In this document: positions 33,466 to 42,554 of the stretch, piece after piece
Numbering within the stretch: position 1 is the stretch's first letter
Layout of the letters: each line of letters begins with the position of its first letter
Source: Telmatobacter sp. DSM 110680
Lineage (GTDB): Bacteria > Acidobacteriota > Terriglobia > Terriglobales > Acidobacteriaceae
Assembly (NCBI RefSeq): GCF_039994875.1
Contig: NZ_CP121196.1
Coordinates: forward strand, 3,038,001 to 3,102,000
DNA: 64,000 nucleotides
Reading direction: 5' to 3'
Made by a program: the position numbers and the translations under genes
Notes under the pieces: model-generated
Database searches by the model: none
What the model saw: the letters and a program-made list of their open reading frames with translations, nothing else
What the model was told of the DNA's origin: nothing

Positions 33466-35148
33466 ATGAACTCACGCAAGTTTGTTGTTACGTGTCTTGC
33501 TTTTGTATTCAGTGCTTTCTGTTTGTCAGCGCAGGATCGGTCGTATGGGCGATCGGTGGTGGCTACGCAATACGGGATTGTGGCTACGAGCCAGGTGGCG
33601 GCTTCGCAGGCGGGAGCGCGGGTGCTGGAGCAGGGAGGTTCGGCGATTGATGCGGCGATTGCAGCCAACGCTGTGCTCAACGTTACGGAGCCAACTTCAA
33701 ACGGCATGGGTGGAGACTTGTTTGCCATCTACTGGGATGTGAAGACCGGCAAGCTATATGGACTGAATGCGAGCGGGTGGGCACCGAAGACGCTGACTAT
33801 CGAGCATCTGCGCGGGAAGGGCATTACGGAGATGCCGCAGGAAGGGATCGACTCTGTCACCGTGCCAGGGGTGGTGGATGGATGGGTGAAGCTGCATGAG
33901 CGCTGGGGAAGGCGGCCGTGGCGCGAATTGTTTCAGCCGGCGATTTTTTATGCGGATCATGGATTCGCGGTGGGAGAGATTATTCATGCCTGGTGGGAAG
34001 GCGACACCAAGGGGCTGATGACCAATCCGGAGAGCCAGCGGGTTTTTCTGCCTGGCGGAAAGGCTCCGGCGGCCGGCGAGGTGTTTCGCAATCCTGATGT
34101 TGCGCGTGCGTTCAGGCTGGTTGCTGACCAGGGTGAGGCAGCGTTTTACAAGGGCGAGATCGCGAAGGCGATTTTGAAGACGTCAGACGAGCTGGGTGGG
34201 ACGATGACGGCTGACGATCTTGCTGCGTATTCGGCGGAGTGGGTTGAGCCGATCCACACAACGTATCGCGACTGGACTGTGTATGAGTTGCCGCCGAATG
34301 GAGACGGCATTGCCGCGCTGGAGATGCTGAACATCATGGAGCGGGCGCAGCCTGATCCGGCGGGTCCGCACAGTCCCGGCGAACTGCACGATCGCATCGA
34401 GGCGATGAAGCTGGCGTATGCGGATGTGAAGGCGTATGACGGTGATCCGCGATTCGGGAAGATTCCGGTAGAGCAGTTGCTGTCGAAGCAATTTGCGGCG
34501 AAGCGGGCGGCGTTGATCGATCCTCTGCGTGCAAACTGCACGGTTGCGCCGGGTGCGCTTGGTACGAGCGATACGACGTATTTCAGCGTTGTGGATCGGG
34601 AGGGCAATATTCTTTCGATCATTCAGAGCAATTACAACAATTTTGGATCGAACGTGACGGTGCAGGGCATGGGATTCGCTCTGCAGAATCGCGGGGGATT
34701 GTTTTCGCTGGATTCGAAATCACCGAATGCGCTGTCGGGTCGGAAGCGACCATTTCACACGATTATTCCGGCGTTTATGCAGCATGGCGATGAGCATATC
34801 GGTTTCGGGATTATGGGCGGCTTGAATCAGCCATTGGCGCATGCGCAGTTTGTGTCGAATGTAGTGGATTACCACATGAACATCCAGGCGGCGATGGAAG
34901 AGCCGCGCTTCACGGACAGGCAACAACTTGGTTGCAGGATTGTGATTGAGTCACGCGTGACGCAACCGACGCTTGATGCGCTGACGAAGATGGGGCATGT
35001 GCTGCAGGTGCATCCTGACTATACGTCGCAGATGGGGCGTGGACAGGCGGTGCTTCACAACAGTGCGACGGGGATGAACTTTGGGGCGTCGGATCCGCGT
35101 GCGGATGGGGCGGCTGTTCCGGAGCAGCCGGATTTTGCGAAGCCGTAG
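33466..35148 (+). CDS. ggt: Gamma-glutamyltransferase (glutathione hydrolase)
   Basis: A 560-aa periplasmic enzyme with a signal peptide (ends FCLSAQ). It is made as a proenzyme that cleaves itself before the catalytic Thr in GTSDTTYFSVVD, giving large and small subunits. SNGMGGDLFAIYWD and SNYNNFGSNV are family motifs. It removes the gamma-glutamyl group of glutathione and related peptides. ATG 33466 was chosen for the GAGG upstream; 33442 is in frame but poorer. Confidence 0.92.
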   Translation: MNSRKFVVTCLAFVFSAFCLSAQDRSYGRSVVATQYGIVATSQVAASQAGARVLEQGGSAIDAAIAANAVLNVTEPTSNGMGGDLFAIYWDVKTGKLYGLNASGWAPKTLTIEHLRGKGITEMPQEGIDSVTVPGVVDGWVKLHERWGRRPWRELFQPAIFYADHGFAVGEIIHAWWEGDTKGLMTNPESQRVFLPGGKAPAAGEVFRNPDVARAFRLVADQGEAAFYKGEIAKAILKTSDELGGTMTADDLAAYSAEWVEPIHTTYRDWTVYELPPNGDGIAALEMLNIMERAQPDPAGPHSPGELHDRIEAMKLAYADVKAYDGDPRFGKIPVEQLLSKQFAAKRAALIDPLRANCTVAPGALGTSDTTYFSVVDREGNILSIIQSNYNNFGSNVTVQGMGFALQNRGGLFSLDSKSPNALSGRKRPFHTIIPAFMQHGDEHIGFGIMGGLNQPLAHAQFVSNVVDYHMNIQAAMEEPRFTDRQQLGCRIVIESRVTQPTLDALTKMGHVLQVHPDYTSQMGRGQAVLHNSATGMNFGASDPRADGAAVPEQPDFAKP

Positions 35149-35171
35149 CGAGAGTCGGGAAGTACCCAAAA

Positions 35172-35269
35172 GCAGATTCTTCGTTCACCACACCCGAACC
35201 TGCCCCAAAGAGCGAGGCTCTTTGGGGACCCCTGAAACGTTCGGGGCCCCGTTAGCTCAGAATGACACC
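35172..35269 (+). repeat. Intergenic nested-hairpin element, copy 3 (long form)
   Basis: Left end GCAGATTCTTCG, right end GCTCAGAATGACACC. The middle has a perfect 11-bp hairpin CCCCAAAGAGC-GAG-GCTCTTTGGGG (35203-35227) followed by a second G/C-rich segment (ACCCCTGAAACGTTCGGGGC). It lies between ggt and ribD, which converge. Confidence 0.75.
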
Positions 35270-35366
35270 TTCTCAACTTCTATTTAGAAACGCAAAAGCG
35301 GCGTTTGGCCGCGCTAGCGCGAACTTTCTAAGCGACCTTTCCAAAGGAGCAGAGATTGTTTTTGCT

Positions 35367-36515
35367 CTATTGGTGCTTTGGCCATGGGTCGCGGAGCAGC
35401 GAGCGGAGGCCTAGATCGTTGCCGTAGCGCTCCACTTCTACTTCGGCCATCTGGATCGCCTTGGGCATGCCTTTGAAGGCGGGGACGGCGTCGGAGCCCA
35501 TGATCTGCGGGGCTACGAAGAGGTGCACGCGGTCGACCATTCCACTGGCGAGCAGGGCTGTGTTGAGGCGGGTGCCGGTTTCGGTGAGGACGGTGAGAAT
35601 GCCTTCTTCGCCAAGTTTGTCGAAGAGCTTGCTTAAAGGAACACGGCCCGCTTCAGCTGGGAGGACTTCGACGCGGATGCCGCGGTTGCGGAGTTCGTTG
35701 ATGCGGGCTTCGTCTTTCGAGACGGTGAAGATGACAACGTCGTTCTGGACATCGCGCACCATTTTGCAGTCGAGGGGCATTCGGAGGGCTGAATCGAGCA
35801 CGACGCGTAACAGGGGGCGACGACGGCGGAGACCGCTGCGATCGGTGAGCATGGGGTCGTCGGCAAGAACTGTATCGACACCGGTGAGTGCAGCGTCCGC
35901 TTGCCAGCGAAGGGGCTGGACTGCGGCGCGGGCTTGTTCGCTGGTGATCCAGTAAGGCTCGCGGGCGGTGTGCTGGCCCGGAGGTGGTGCGATGCGGCCG
36001 TCGAGGGTCATGGCAACTTTCATGAGAACCAGAGGACGCTTGTGCTGGATCCAGCGGGCAAAGCCTTCGTTGATGCGTCGGGCTTCGGGTTCGCAGACTC
36101 CGAGTGAGGTTGCAATGCCTGCCGCGCGCAGGCGTTCCATGCCGTGACCGGTGACCGAGGGATTGGGATCGCCAGTGGCGGCAACGACGCGGGCTAGTCC
36201 TGACGCAATTAGTGCTTCTGTACAGGGGCCGGTGCGGCCGGTGTGATTGCAGGGCTCGAGGGTGATGTAGGCGGTACCGCCTTTGAGACGGTCCTCTTTC
36301 TGATACGTGAGGGCATGTTGCCTGGCTTCGTTGAGGGCAACGACTTCGGCGTGATCGCGGAGGTCGTATTCATGCCAGCCTTCGCCTATGACCTGCCCGG
36401 CGCGGTCGAGGATCACGCAGCCGACGGCGGGGTTGGGGGAAGTGACACCGATGCCGCGACGGGCTAGTTCGAGGGCGCGCTGCATCCAGTAGATGTCTTT
36501 TTCTGATGTGCTCAT
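35367..36515 (-). CDS. ribD: Bifunctional pyrimidine deaminase/reductase
   Basis: A 382-aa two-domain riboflavin enzyme. The N-terminal deaminase has zinc motifs DHAEVVALNE and PCNHTGRTGPC. The C-terminal reductase (about 155-375) includes VDTVLADDPMLTDR. It converts the GTP-cyclohydrolase-II product to the 5-amino-6-ribitylamino precursor. Length is normal. Confidence 0.93.
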   Translation of the reverse strand: MSTSEKDIYWMQRALELARRGIGVTSPNPAVGCVILDRAGQVIGEGWHEYDLRDHAEVVALNEARQHALTYQKEDRLKGGTAYITLEPCNHTGRTGPCTEALIASGLARVVAATGDPNPSVTGHGMERLRAAGIATSLGVCEPEARRINEGFARWIQHKRPLVLMKVAMTLDGRIAPPPGQHTAREPYWITSEQARAAVQPLRWQADAALTGVDTVLADDPMLTDRSGLRRRRPLLRVVLDSALRMPLDCKMVRDVQNDVVIFTVSKDEARINELRNRGIRVEVLPAEAGRVPLSKLFDKLGEEGILTVLTETGTRLNTALLASGMVDRVHLFVAPQIMGSDAVPAFKGMPKAIQMAEVEVERYGNDLGLRSLLRDPWPKHQ

Positions 36516-36693
36516 AGTGCAATGCGGCTGATTGATGGCGACAGGAAGAAGTGTAACCTTTCAGATGGCTCGACGGCCTTCCTCACTCGTTCATTCATGT
36601 GGCTGATCGGAATAGCGAGCGCAGAGATTCGGAACGTTTATCCGCTACCCAACGTCATTGATGTTGAAACTCGGGGAAAAGGACGGACCCAAC

Positions 36694-36933
36694 ATGCAAG
36701 CAAGGATTCTGCGGATTTGTATAGGTGTGGCAATGCTCCTGACGGGATATATGGTGGGGACGCACACCTCAACTTCTATTCATGCGGAAATGAAAGTGAC
36801 TGTGCCGAGCGGGTATGGAAAGGTTGTCGCCGGGGATAGCTCATCGCTCTGGTTTGAGGATTCAAACGGTACGCTTCGGCAGGTCAACATACCTGCCGGC
36901 AATACAATTTTCACTATCGCTCGACAAAGATAG
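36694..36933 (+). CDS. Small exported protein
   Basis: A 79-aa protein from ATG 36694 with a probable signal or anchor segment (ILRICIGVAMLLTGYMVG). A short beta domain follows (KVTVPSGYGKVVAGDSSSLW, then LRQVNIPAGNTIFTIAR). An upstream start at 36658 or 36661 is possible. Family unknown. It ends just before a copy of the intergenic element. Confidence 0.5.
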   Translation: MQARILRICIGVAMLLTGYMVGTHTSTSIHAEMKVTVPSGYGKVVAGDSSSLWFEDSNGTLRQVNIPAGNTIFTIARQR

Positions 36934-36959
36934 GGCGCCGACGAAGGTTGCGGAACGAA

Positions 36960-37026
36960 GCAGATCCTTCGCTTACCACCCCCAAGCTGAAAAACGCTTG
37001 GGGGCCCGTGCGCTCAGGATGACACC
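36960..37026 (+). repeat. Intergenic nested-hairpin element, copy 4
   Basis: Left end GCAGATCCTTCGCTTACC, inner perfect 9-bp hairpin CCCCCAAGC / GCTTGGGGG with an 8-base loop, right end GCTCAGGATGACACC. It lies between the small exported gene and the end of ftsY. Confidence 0.8.
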
Positions 37027-37052
37027 TTGGTTACTTGGGAATATGAAATTCG

Positions 37053-38045
37053 CTAGCCGAGCAGGGCGTCTACGAAGGCTTCGGGAGAGAACTCCAGCAG
37101 GTCGCTCATCTGCTCGCCTACGCCAACAAACCTTACGGGGAGATTGAGTTCACGGGCGATGGCTACTGCGATTCCGCCTTTGGCGGTGCCGTCTAGCTTG
37201 GTTAGCACAATGCCGGTGGCGCCGGCGGATTGCGTGAACTGACGCGCTTGTTGCAGGCCGTTCTGGCCGGTGGTGGCGTCCATTACGAGGAGCACTTCGT
37301 GAGGGGCGCCGGGGATTAGCTTCGATGCGGTGCGGCGCATTTTGTCCAGCTCATCCATGAGGCCGGACTTGGTGTGGAGGCGACCGGCGGTGTCGACGAT
37401 GAGTTCGGCGATGTTGCGGGCCTTGGCCGCACTGGCCGCGTCGTAGAGTACGGCAGCAGGGTCGCCGCCCTGGCGGGTTTTGATCATTTCTACGCCGCTG
37501 CGGCTGGCCCAGACTTCAAGCTGTTCAATGGCTGCGGCGCGGAAGGTATCTGCGGCGCAGAGGAGCACGGTTTTATCCTGCGCTCGATACCACGCGGCCA
37601 GCTTGCCGCTGGTGGTGGTCTTGCCGGTTCCGTTGACTCCAACGAGGAAGGTGACCTTGGGAGGAGCGGAGGGGTCTGCGACGGGGCGCATCGGGGCTTC
37701 AAGGATTCCGCGGATCTGGGTCTTGAGCAGATCGCGCAGTTCCGCGCCACCTTCGATGGCTTGACGGCGAGCGCGTTCGCGGAGGGCATCGAGGATTTCG
37801 GTGGTGGTCTGCACACCGATGTCGCTCATGATGAGCGCGGTTTCCAATTCTTCAAGAGAAGACTCATCGACTTCGCGGGTGAGCGCGACGATGTCGTTGA
37901 TGCGCGTGGAAAAGGTCTCGCGGGTGCGCGTGACGGCCTGGCGCATACGCGAGAAGAAGCCGGACTTCTGTTCTTCTTCGCCGCCCTCGGATTCCTGTGC
38001 TTTCTTTTTATCTTCTTCGTCGTAGCCGGTAAATAACGTAATCAT
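37053..38045 (-). CDS. ftsY: Signal recognition particle receptor FtsY
   Basis: A 330-aa SRP GTPase. An acidic/basic linker (GYDEEDKKKAQESEG) precedes the NG domain with P-loop GVNGTGKTTTSGKLA, DTAGRLHTKSGLMDEL and TKLDGTAKGG. It docks SRP-ribosome complexes at the membrane; its RNA partner is at 52.39 kb in this window. The start was set at ATG 38045; the frame is open to 38267, but the extension looks non-coding and overlaps the divergent gene's leader. Confidence 0.92.
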   Translation of the reverse strand: MITLFTGYDEEDKKKAQESEGGEEEQKSGFFSRMRQAVTRTRETFSTRINDIVALTREVDESSLEELETALIMSDIGVQTTTEILDALRERARRQAIEGGAELRDLLKTQIRGILEAPMRPVADPSAPPKVTFLVGVNGTGKTTTSGKLAAWYRAQDKTVLLCAADTFRAAAIEQLEVWASRSGVEMIKTRQGGDPAAVLYDAASAAKARNIAELIVDTAGRLHTKSGLMDELDKMRRTASKLIPGAPHEVLLVMDATTGQNGLQQARQFTQSAGATGIVLTKLDGTAKGGIAVAIARELNLPVRFVGVGEQMSDLLEFSPEAFVDALLG

Positions 38046-38293
38046 CTGCTGGATATCCAGTCTTGAGTCTAGAGCATCTGCGCATCGGGCGCGAATTGGC
38101 AGGAACTGCGCGAGTTCAGCGACGAATTGTCCACTATCGGACACTGGGGCTGAGAAGTTCGACCGTGTGATCTTTTCTTCCAACCGACTCAAAACATTTG
38201 CACAGATTTCGCTTGAACTGAGGAGAGGGGTTGCGGAAGAATTTCGAGACGGCTCGCGAGGTCCCATCGAAATTCTCGCGAGGGAGGGAAAAC

Positions 38294-39472
38294 ATGAGTC
38301 AGGTACGTGTGCTGGTTGGAACCAAAAAGGGTGCTTTCGTTCTTACTTCGGATGGCAAGCGGGACAAGTGGGATGTGAGCGGTCCGTTTTTTGCGGGCTG
38401 GGAGATCTACCACATGAAGGGTTCGCCAGTAGATCCCGAGCGCATTTACGTTTCGCAAACGAGCGGATGGTTTGGCCAGCTACTGCAGGCTTCGACGGAT
38501 GGCGGCAAAACATGGTTCCAGCCCGGCGTGAAGGCGGAAGACGCGACGCCGCAGTGGCCGCCGGTGAAGAGCAACCGGTTCACGTATGACCAGTCGCCGG
38601 AGACGGGCAAGCCGCTGACCACGCACCAGTGGTATGACGGCACGCAGCATCCGTGGGAGTTCAAGCGCGTGTGGCACCTGGAGCCGTCGCTAACCGATCC
38701 GAATACGGTGTACGCAGGAGTGGAAGACGCGGCGATCTTCAAATCGACGGACGGCGGAGAAAGCTGGCACGAAATGCCGGGATTGCGCGGACACGGCACG
38801 GGGCCCGACTGGCAGCCGGGAGCGGGCGGAATGTGTTTGCACTCGATCATTCTCGATCCGAGCAATCCAGAACGGATCTTTATTGCGATTTCGGCGGCGG
38901 GGGCGTTCCGTACGGATGATGGCGGAAAGACATGGAAGCCAATCAACAAGGGGTTGTACTCGAAGTACATTCCGAATCCAACGGCCGAGATCGGGCACTG
39001 CGTGCATCACATCGCGATGAATCCGAAACGGCCCGGAACTCTTTTCATGCAGAAGCACTGGGACGTCATGCGATCAGACGATGCGGGCGATAACTGGACG
39101 AAGATCAGCGGCAACCTGCCCACCGATTTTGGGTTTGTAATTGACGTAAATACGAATGAGCCGGAGACGGTGTACGTGGTGCCAATCAAGAGCGACTCTG
39201 AGCATTTTCCGCTGGATGGGAAACTACGGGTTTATCGCAGCAAACGCGGTGGCAATGAGTGGGAGGAACTGGCGAAGGGACTGCCCGAAAAGGACTGCTA
39301 TGTGAACGTGCTGCGAGATGCCATGGCGGTGGACAAACTGGATAAGTGCGGCGTGTATTTCGGCACGACGGGCGGGCAGGTGTATGTTTCGCCGGATGGC
39401 GGCGACTCATGGAAGGCGATTGTGCATGATCTGCCGGCAGTTTTGTCCGTGGAAGTACAGACACTGGCGTAA
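38294..39472 (+). CDS. BNR/sialidase-like beta-propeller protein
   Basis: A 392-aa cytoplasmic propeller protein without signal peptide. It has several Asp-box (BNR) repeats, for example [35 protein letters not shown] and SPDGGDSWK. The family is annotated as exo-alpha-sialidase or WD40/YVTN/BNR-like, but no sialidase catalytic set is evident. The start ATG 38294 has GGGAGGG upstream. It is followed by a MoaD/ThiS-like gene; I recall this pairing from other bacteria, unverified. Confidence 0.85.
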   Translation: MSQVRVLVGTKKGAFVLTSDGKRDKWDVSGPFFAGWEIYHMKGSPVDPERIYVSQTSGWFGQLLQASTDGGKTWFQPGVKAEDATPQWPPVKSNRFTYDQSPETGKPLTTHQWYDGTQHPWEFKRVWHLEPSLTDPNTVYAGVEDAAIFKSTDGGESWHEMPGLRGHGTGPDWQPGAGGMCLHSIILDPSNPERIFIAISAAGAFRTDDGGKTWKPINKGLYSKYIPNPTAEIGHCVHHIAMNPKRPGTLFMQKHWDVMRSDDAGDNWTKISGNLPTDFGFVIDVNTNEPETVYVVPIKSDSEHFPLDGKLRVYRSKRGGNEWEELAKGLPEKDCYVNVLRDAMAVDKLDKCGVYFGTTGGQVYVSPDGGDSWKAIVHDLPAVLSVEVQTLA

Positions 39473-39515
39473 GAAAACAGTGATCAGTGGCCAGTCATCA
39501 GTGGTCAGGTGAAAG
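39473..39515. repeat. Degenerate short tandem repeat (AGTGATCAGTGG type)
   Basis: Imperfect tandem units related to CAGTGATCAGTGGCCAGTCA. TGATCA and TGGCCA palindromes recur at about 10-bp spacing. It lies between the BNR gene and the MoaD-like gene. Confidence 0.5.
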
Positions 39516-39562
39516 TAAACGGCTAGCGGTGCGAAACGGGGCCGAGTTTTTATTGGGCGGGT

Positions 39563-39892
39563 ATGGGTAATCCAGAAGTGAAAGCGAACATGAGCAAGGT
39601 GGTGGTGCAGATTCCTTATCACCTGCGCAACCTCGCACGAGTAGATGGAGATGTGACGCTGGAAGTCGCGTCGCGGGTTACGATTCGCTCGGTGCTGGAT
39701 GCGCTCGAGGCTCGGTATCCGATGCTGTGCGGAACGATTCGCGATCACGACACGCTGCAGCGGCGGCCGTTTCTGCGCTTCTTTGCATGCGAAGAGGATC
39801 TATCGCATCAGTCGCCAGATGCGCCGCTGCCGGAAGCTGTCGCCTCGGGCAAAGAACCGCTCTTGATTGTTGGCGCAATTGCGGGTGGCTAG
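39563..39892 (+). CDS. MoaD/ThiS-like protein with C-terminal Gly-Gly
   Basis: A 109-aa beta-grasp protein (100 aa if it starts at the Met at 39590). The middle [15 protein letters not shown] resembles MoaD/ThiS sulfur carriers, and the chain ends [10 protein letters not shown], the di-glycine needed for adenylation and thiocarboxylation. An insertion rich in Asp/Pro/Glu precedes the last strand. No molybdopterin, thiamine or E1-like gene is near. Its partner may be the BNR propeller upstream. Function open: sulfur carrier or ubiquitin-like modifier. Confidence 0.75.
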   Translation: MGNPEVKANMSKVVVQIPYHLRNLARVDGDVTLEVASRVTIRSVLDALEARYPMLCGTIRDHDTLQRRPFLRFFACEEDLSHQSPDAPLPEAVASGKEPLLIVGAIAGG

Positions 39893-40011
39893 CGGATCGC
39901 GAATATAGAGGTTCCGAGCAAGTGGGAAGTCTGAATGAGACGATTGCAAGACTGCTCACCGGTCGAGAGCCTCCGATCATCAGGGACCGGTGAACCCAAG
40001 ACTAGAGAAAA

Positions 40012-40088
40012 GAAGCTACGCCCGCCTAACCCATGATCGACTGTCGTCTTTCATGGGGTCCCAATGCGCGGATTCTCAGGATGACACT
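40012..40088 (+). repeat. Intergenic nested-hairpin element, copy 5 (diverged left end)
   Basis: The right end TCTCAGGATGACACTC is conserved. The left end is diverged (GAAGCTACGCCCGC). The inner arms CCCATGA / TCATGGG pair around a 14-base loop. It lies between the MoaD-like gene and the SRPBCC gene. Confidence 0.6.
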
Positions 40089-40130
40089 CACACTCGCTTG
40101 GTCATCTACTGGAGCGGCGCAGGTCACATA

Positions 40131-40679
40131 TCAAGACTGGGAGAAGTATTTTTTCAGTGGAGTCCAGTAGCGATTCTTCCAGCCCCAATCGAGATGGTCG
40201 AATAGCCCGGATGCGAAGCCGGTGTGGTCAAACGTGAGGCTTGTTCCGGCGGCTGACGGTTTCAATTCGAAATGGACGATGGAATAGGCACCCGGATCCC
40301 ATGATGCTGGGCGCCACGCTTGGACTATGCGCTGGTTGGGTACGAGTTCGATGTTGCGGCCCTGGATGAGTCCGCCAAACATCAAGATTGTCCCGCCTTG
40401 CGCAGCGTCGATCGTGGCTGGCATGCCGGAGAAATTAGCAAACTGTTTCGCATCGAGGATCGCCTGGTAAAACTTTTCCGGGCTTGTCTTGAAATCGAGC
40501 ACATAGTGGATTGTCGTACGCGCCTGATTGGGAGACGTGCACGGCTTTTCTTCGGCGGGTTGCTGGGATGGCTGAGCGTGAGCGGCACAGGCAGTGAGGG
40601 TAGCGACACCGGCAACGATCTTGCTGAGTGCATTGCGGCGCGTAAGAAAGTTTGAGGGCGAAGATAGGTTAGCGTTCAT
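40131..40679 (-). CDS. Exported SRPBCC (AHSA1/polyketide-cyclase-like) protein
   Basis: A 182-aa protein. The N-terminus TRRNALSKIVAGVATLTACA resembles a twin-arginine signal. The mature part is a START/SRPBCC ligand-binding fold typical of AHSA1 proteins, with YVLDFKTSPEKFYQAILDA, a Gly-rich GGLIQGRNIELVPNQRIVQA strand, and FDHTGF...HLDWGWKNRYW near the end. It probably binds a small hydrophobic ligand outside the cytoplasm. Confidence 0.8.
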   Translation of the reverse strand: MNANLSSPSNFLTRRNALSKIVAGVATLTACAAHAQPSQQPAEEKPCTSPNQARTTIHYVLDFKTSPEKFYQAILDAKQFANFSGMPATIDAAQGGTILMFGGLIQGRNIELVPNQRIVQAWRPASWDPGAYSIVHFELKPSAAGTSLTFDHTGFASGLFDHLDWGWKNRYWTPLKKYFSQS

Positions 40680-40794
40680 GTGACCTCCGCAAAACGTGGG
40701 AACTGAAGAATTGCCGTGCGGAGAATTATCGCAGCGCGAGCCGTGAACGAATTGTCATTCTTTCGCAACTTTTTCTTTGAAGACGTAAAGGGGA

Positions 40795-41802
40795 TCAGTG
40801 TTCGCCTTTGCCGGGGCGTAGCATTAGTTGGCGAATCGCCTCGCGGGGATCTTTTCCTTCTTCAAGAATCAATTCCATCTGTTCTGTGATTGGCATCTCG
40901 ATGCCGTGCTCGCGAGCCAAACCCAACGCAGCGCGTGAAGTCAACACGCCTTCGGCAACTTTTCCGCCGAGGCTTTCGAGGATTTCGGGTAGTTTGCGGC
41001 CTTGTCCCAGCGCCTGGCCAACGGTGCGGTTACGCGAGAGCGATCCGGTGCAGGTGAGCACCAGGTCGCCGATTCCGCTGAGTCCAGCGAGGGTCTCTCT
41101 CTGTCCGCCGCATGCAACGGCGAGGCGGGTGATTTCCGCGATGCCGCGCGTGATGAGTGCAGCTGTAGAGTTGTGCCCGAGGCCTACGCCAGCTGCTACT
41201 CCAGCAGCGATGGCGATGACGTTTTTGAGTGCTCCGCCGAGTTCGACGCCGATCACATCAGTGGAACTGTAGAGACGTAACGTCTCAGAAGAGAATTCCT
41301 GCTGAATGAGAACTGCGATTTGTGGATCGCTGAAAGCTACGGTGACGGCTGTGGGCTGCCCCTGCGCAACCTCGATGGCAAAACTTGGGCCTGAAAACGC
41401 GCCGATGGAGAGAAGCAGGCCGGCGGGCTCAAGGGTTTGAGAGATCACCTGAGTCATGCGGCAGTGGGTTTCTTTTTCGATTCCCTTGGTGGCGCTGACG
41501 ACAAACTGCCCGTTGTGGAGATGGCTCTTGATCCGATGGAGCGTAGAGCGCAGAAACTCGGAGGGAATGACGGAGACTAGAATCTCTGCCGTTTCGATGG
41601 GCGCCATTTCGGCGGTGATGGTGAGTTCATCCGGCAGAGGAAACCCGGGGAGGAAAAGGGTGTTCTCGCGCGCAGAGTTGATCACCTGCGCTTCCTGCTC
41701 ATTGTGTGCCCAAAGGGTCACGTCGTGACCACCGCGGCGAGTGAGAGAAAGCGCGATAGCAGTGCCCCATGCTCCGGCGCCCAGTATGACGATCCGGCTC
41801 AT
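40795..41802 (-). CDS. gpsA: Glycerol-3-phosphate dehydrogenase [NAD(P)+]
   Basis: A 335-aa enzyme with N-terminal Rossmann motif ILGAGAWGTAIAL, conserved FSGPSFAIEVAQG, and GALKNVIAIAAG carrying the catalytic Lys. It makes sn-glycerol-3-phosphate for phospholipids. Its ATG overlaps the plsY stop by 4 bp (ATGA), a functional pairing since PlsY uses the product. Confidence 0.95.
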   Translation of the reverse strand: MSRIVILGAGAWGTAIALSLTRRGGHDVTLWAHNEQEAQVINSARENTLFLPGFPLPDELTITAEMAPIETAEILVSVIPSEFLRSTLHRIKSHLHNGQFVVSATKGIEKETHCRMTQVISQTLEPAGLLLSIGAFSGPSFAIEVAQGQPTAVTVAFSDPQIAVLIQQEFSSETLRLYSSTDVIGVELGGALKNVIAIAAGVAAGVGLGHNSTAALITRGIAEITRLAVACGGQRETLAGLSGIGDLVLTCTGSLSRNRTVGQALGQGRKLPEILESLGGKVAEGVLTSRAALGLAREHGIEMPITEQMELILEEGKDPREAIRQLMLRPGKGEH

Positions 41803-42443
41803 GCGGGTTTCCTTTCGTGAGTGCGCGTGCCGAATCGACTTTCTGTTCCGGCGAGGAGACGGCCAATGTTCTGATGGTGCTTGAGGATGATCATGAGGGA
41901 GACGATGATTTGTGCAGCGATAAAGAGTGCGGATTTTTCACCGCGAACCATGAACCACGCGAAGATAGGAAAACTGGCTGCGCCGAGGATCGAGGCAAGC
42001 GAGACGTAACGGGTGATGAGCAGGACGAGGGTGAAGAGCGCGATGGCGGAAAGTGCCGCCCAGGGTGCGGCGACAAGAAAGACGCCAAAGCCGGTGGCGA
42101 CTCCCTTACCTCCACGAAAGCGCAGCCAGACGGGGAACATGTGCCCTATAACGGCAGAGACGGCGGCGATGGCTTCTGCGTCACGGAACGAGATGAAGTG
42201 CGAAAGCAAGGACGTGATCCAGGCGCCCAGAGCGACCGCCGTTGCGCCTTTCAGTACGTCGAGCAGAAAGGTCGCGGCGCCGAGGCCTTTTCCTCCGGAA
42301 CGGAGCACATTGGTGGCGCCGATATTGCCGCTGCCAACGGATCGAATGTCTTCATGGCGAAAAAGCTTGACGAGGAGATAGCCCACCGGAATGGATCCGA
42401 GCAGGTAAGCTATCGCCACAATCAGAAAACTCGCAAGGAGCAT
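41799..42443 (-). CDS. plsY: Acyl-phosphate glycerol-3-phosphate acyltransferase
   Basis: A 214-aa five-span membrane enzyme. The PlsY loops are visible: YLLGSIPVGYLL, RSVGSGNIGATNVLRSGGK, HMFPVWLRFRGGKGVATGFG and HHQNIGRLLAGTESR. It transfers the acyl group from acyl-phosphate to glycerol-3-phosphate. The start at Met 42443 removes a 22-residue soluble extension not seen in the family. Confidence 0.93.
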   Translation of the reverse strand: MLLASFLIVAIAYLLGSIPVGYLLVKLFRHEDIRSVGSGNIGATNVLRSGGKGLGAATFLLDVLKGATAVALGAWITSLLSHFISFRDAEAIAAVSAVIGHMFPVWLRFRGGKGVATGFGVFLVAAPWAALSAIALFTLVLLITRYVSLASILGAASFPIFAWFMVRGEKSALFIAAQIIVSLMIILKHHQNIGRLLAGTESRFGTRTHERKPA

Positions 42444-42554
42444 GACGAAACAGAGTTTAGCAGGTGAGGCGGTTCCAATTTGAGACCGCTCGTTTGACTG
42501 ATATTGCACATAGATGTACTCGTCCGCGGAGGGGCTGAAGATGGTGAGATTTCG

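Noticed and set aside
36516-36693. Possible FMN riboswitch upstream of ribD
   Set aside because: The conserved RFN core segments are not present here or before ribE.
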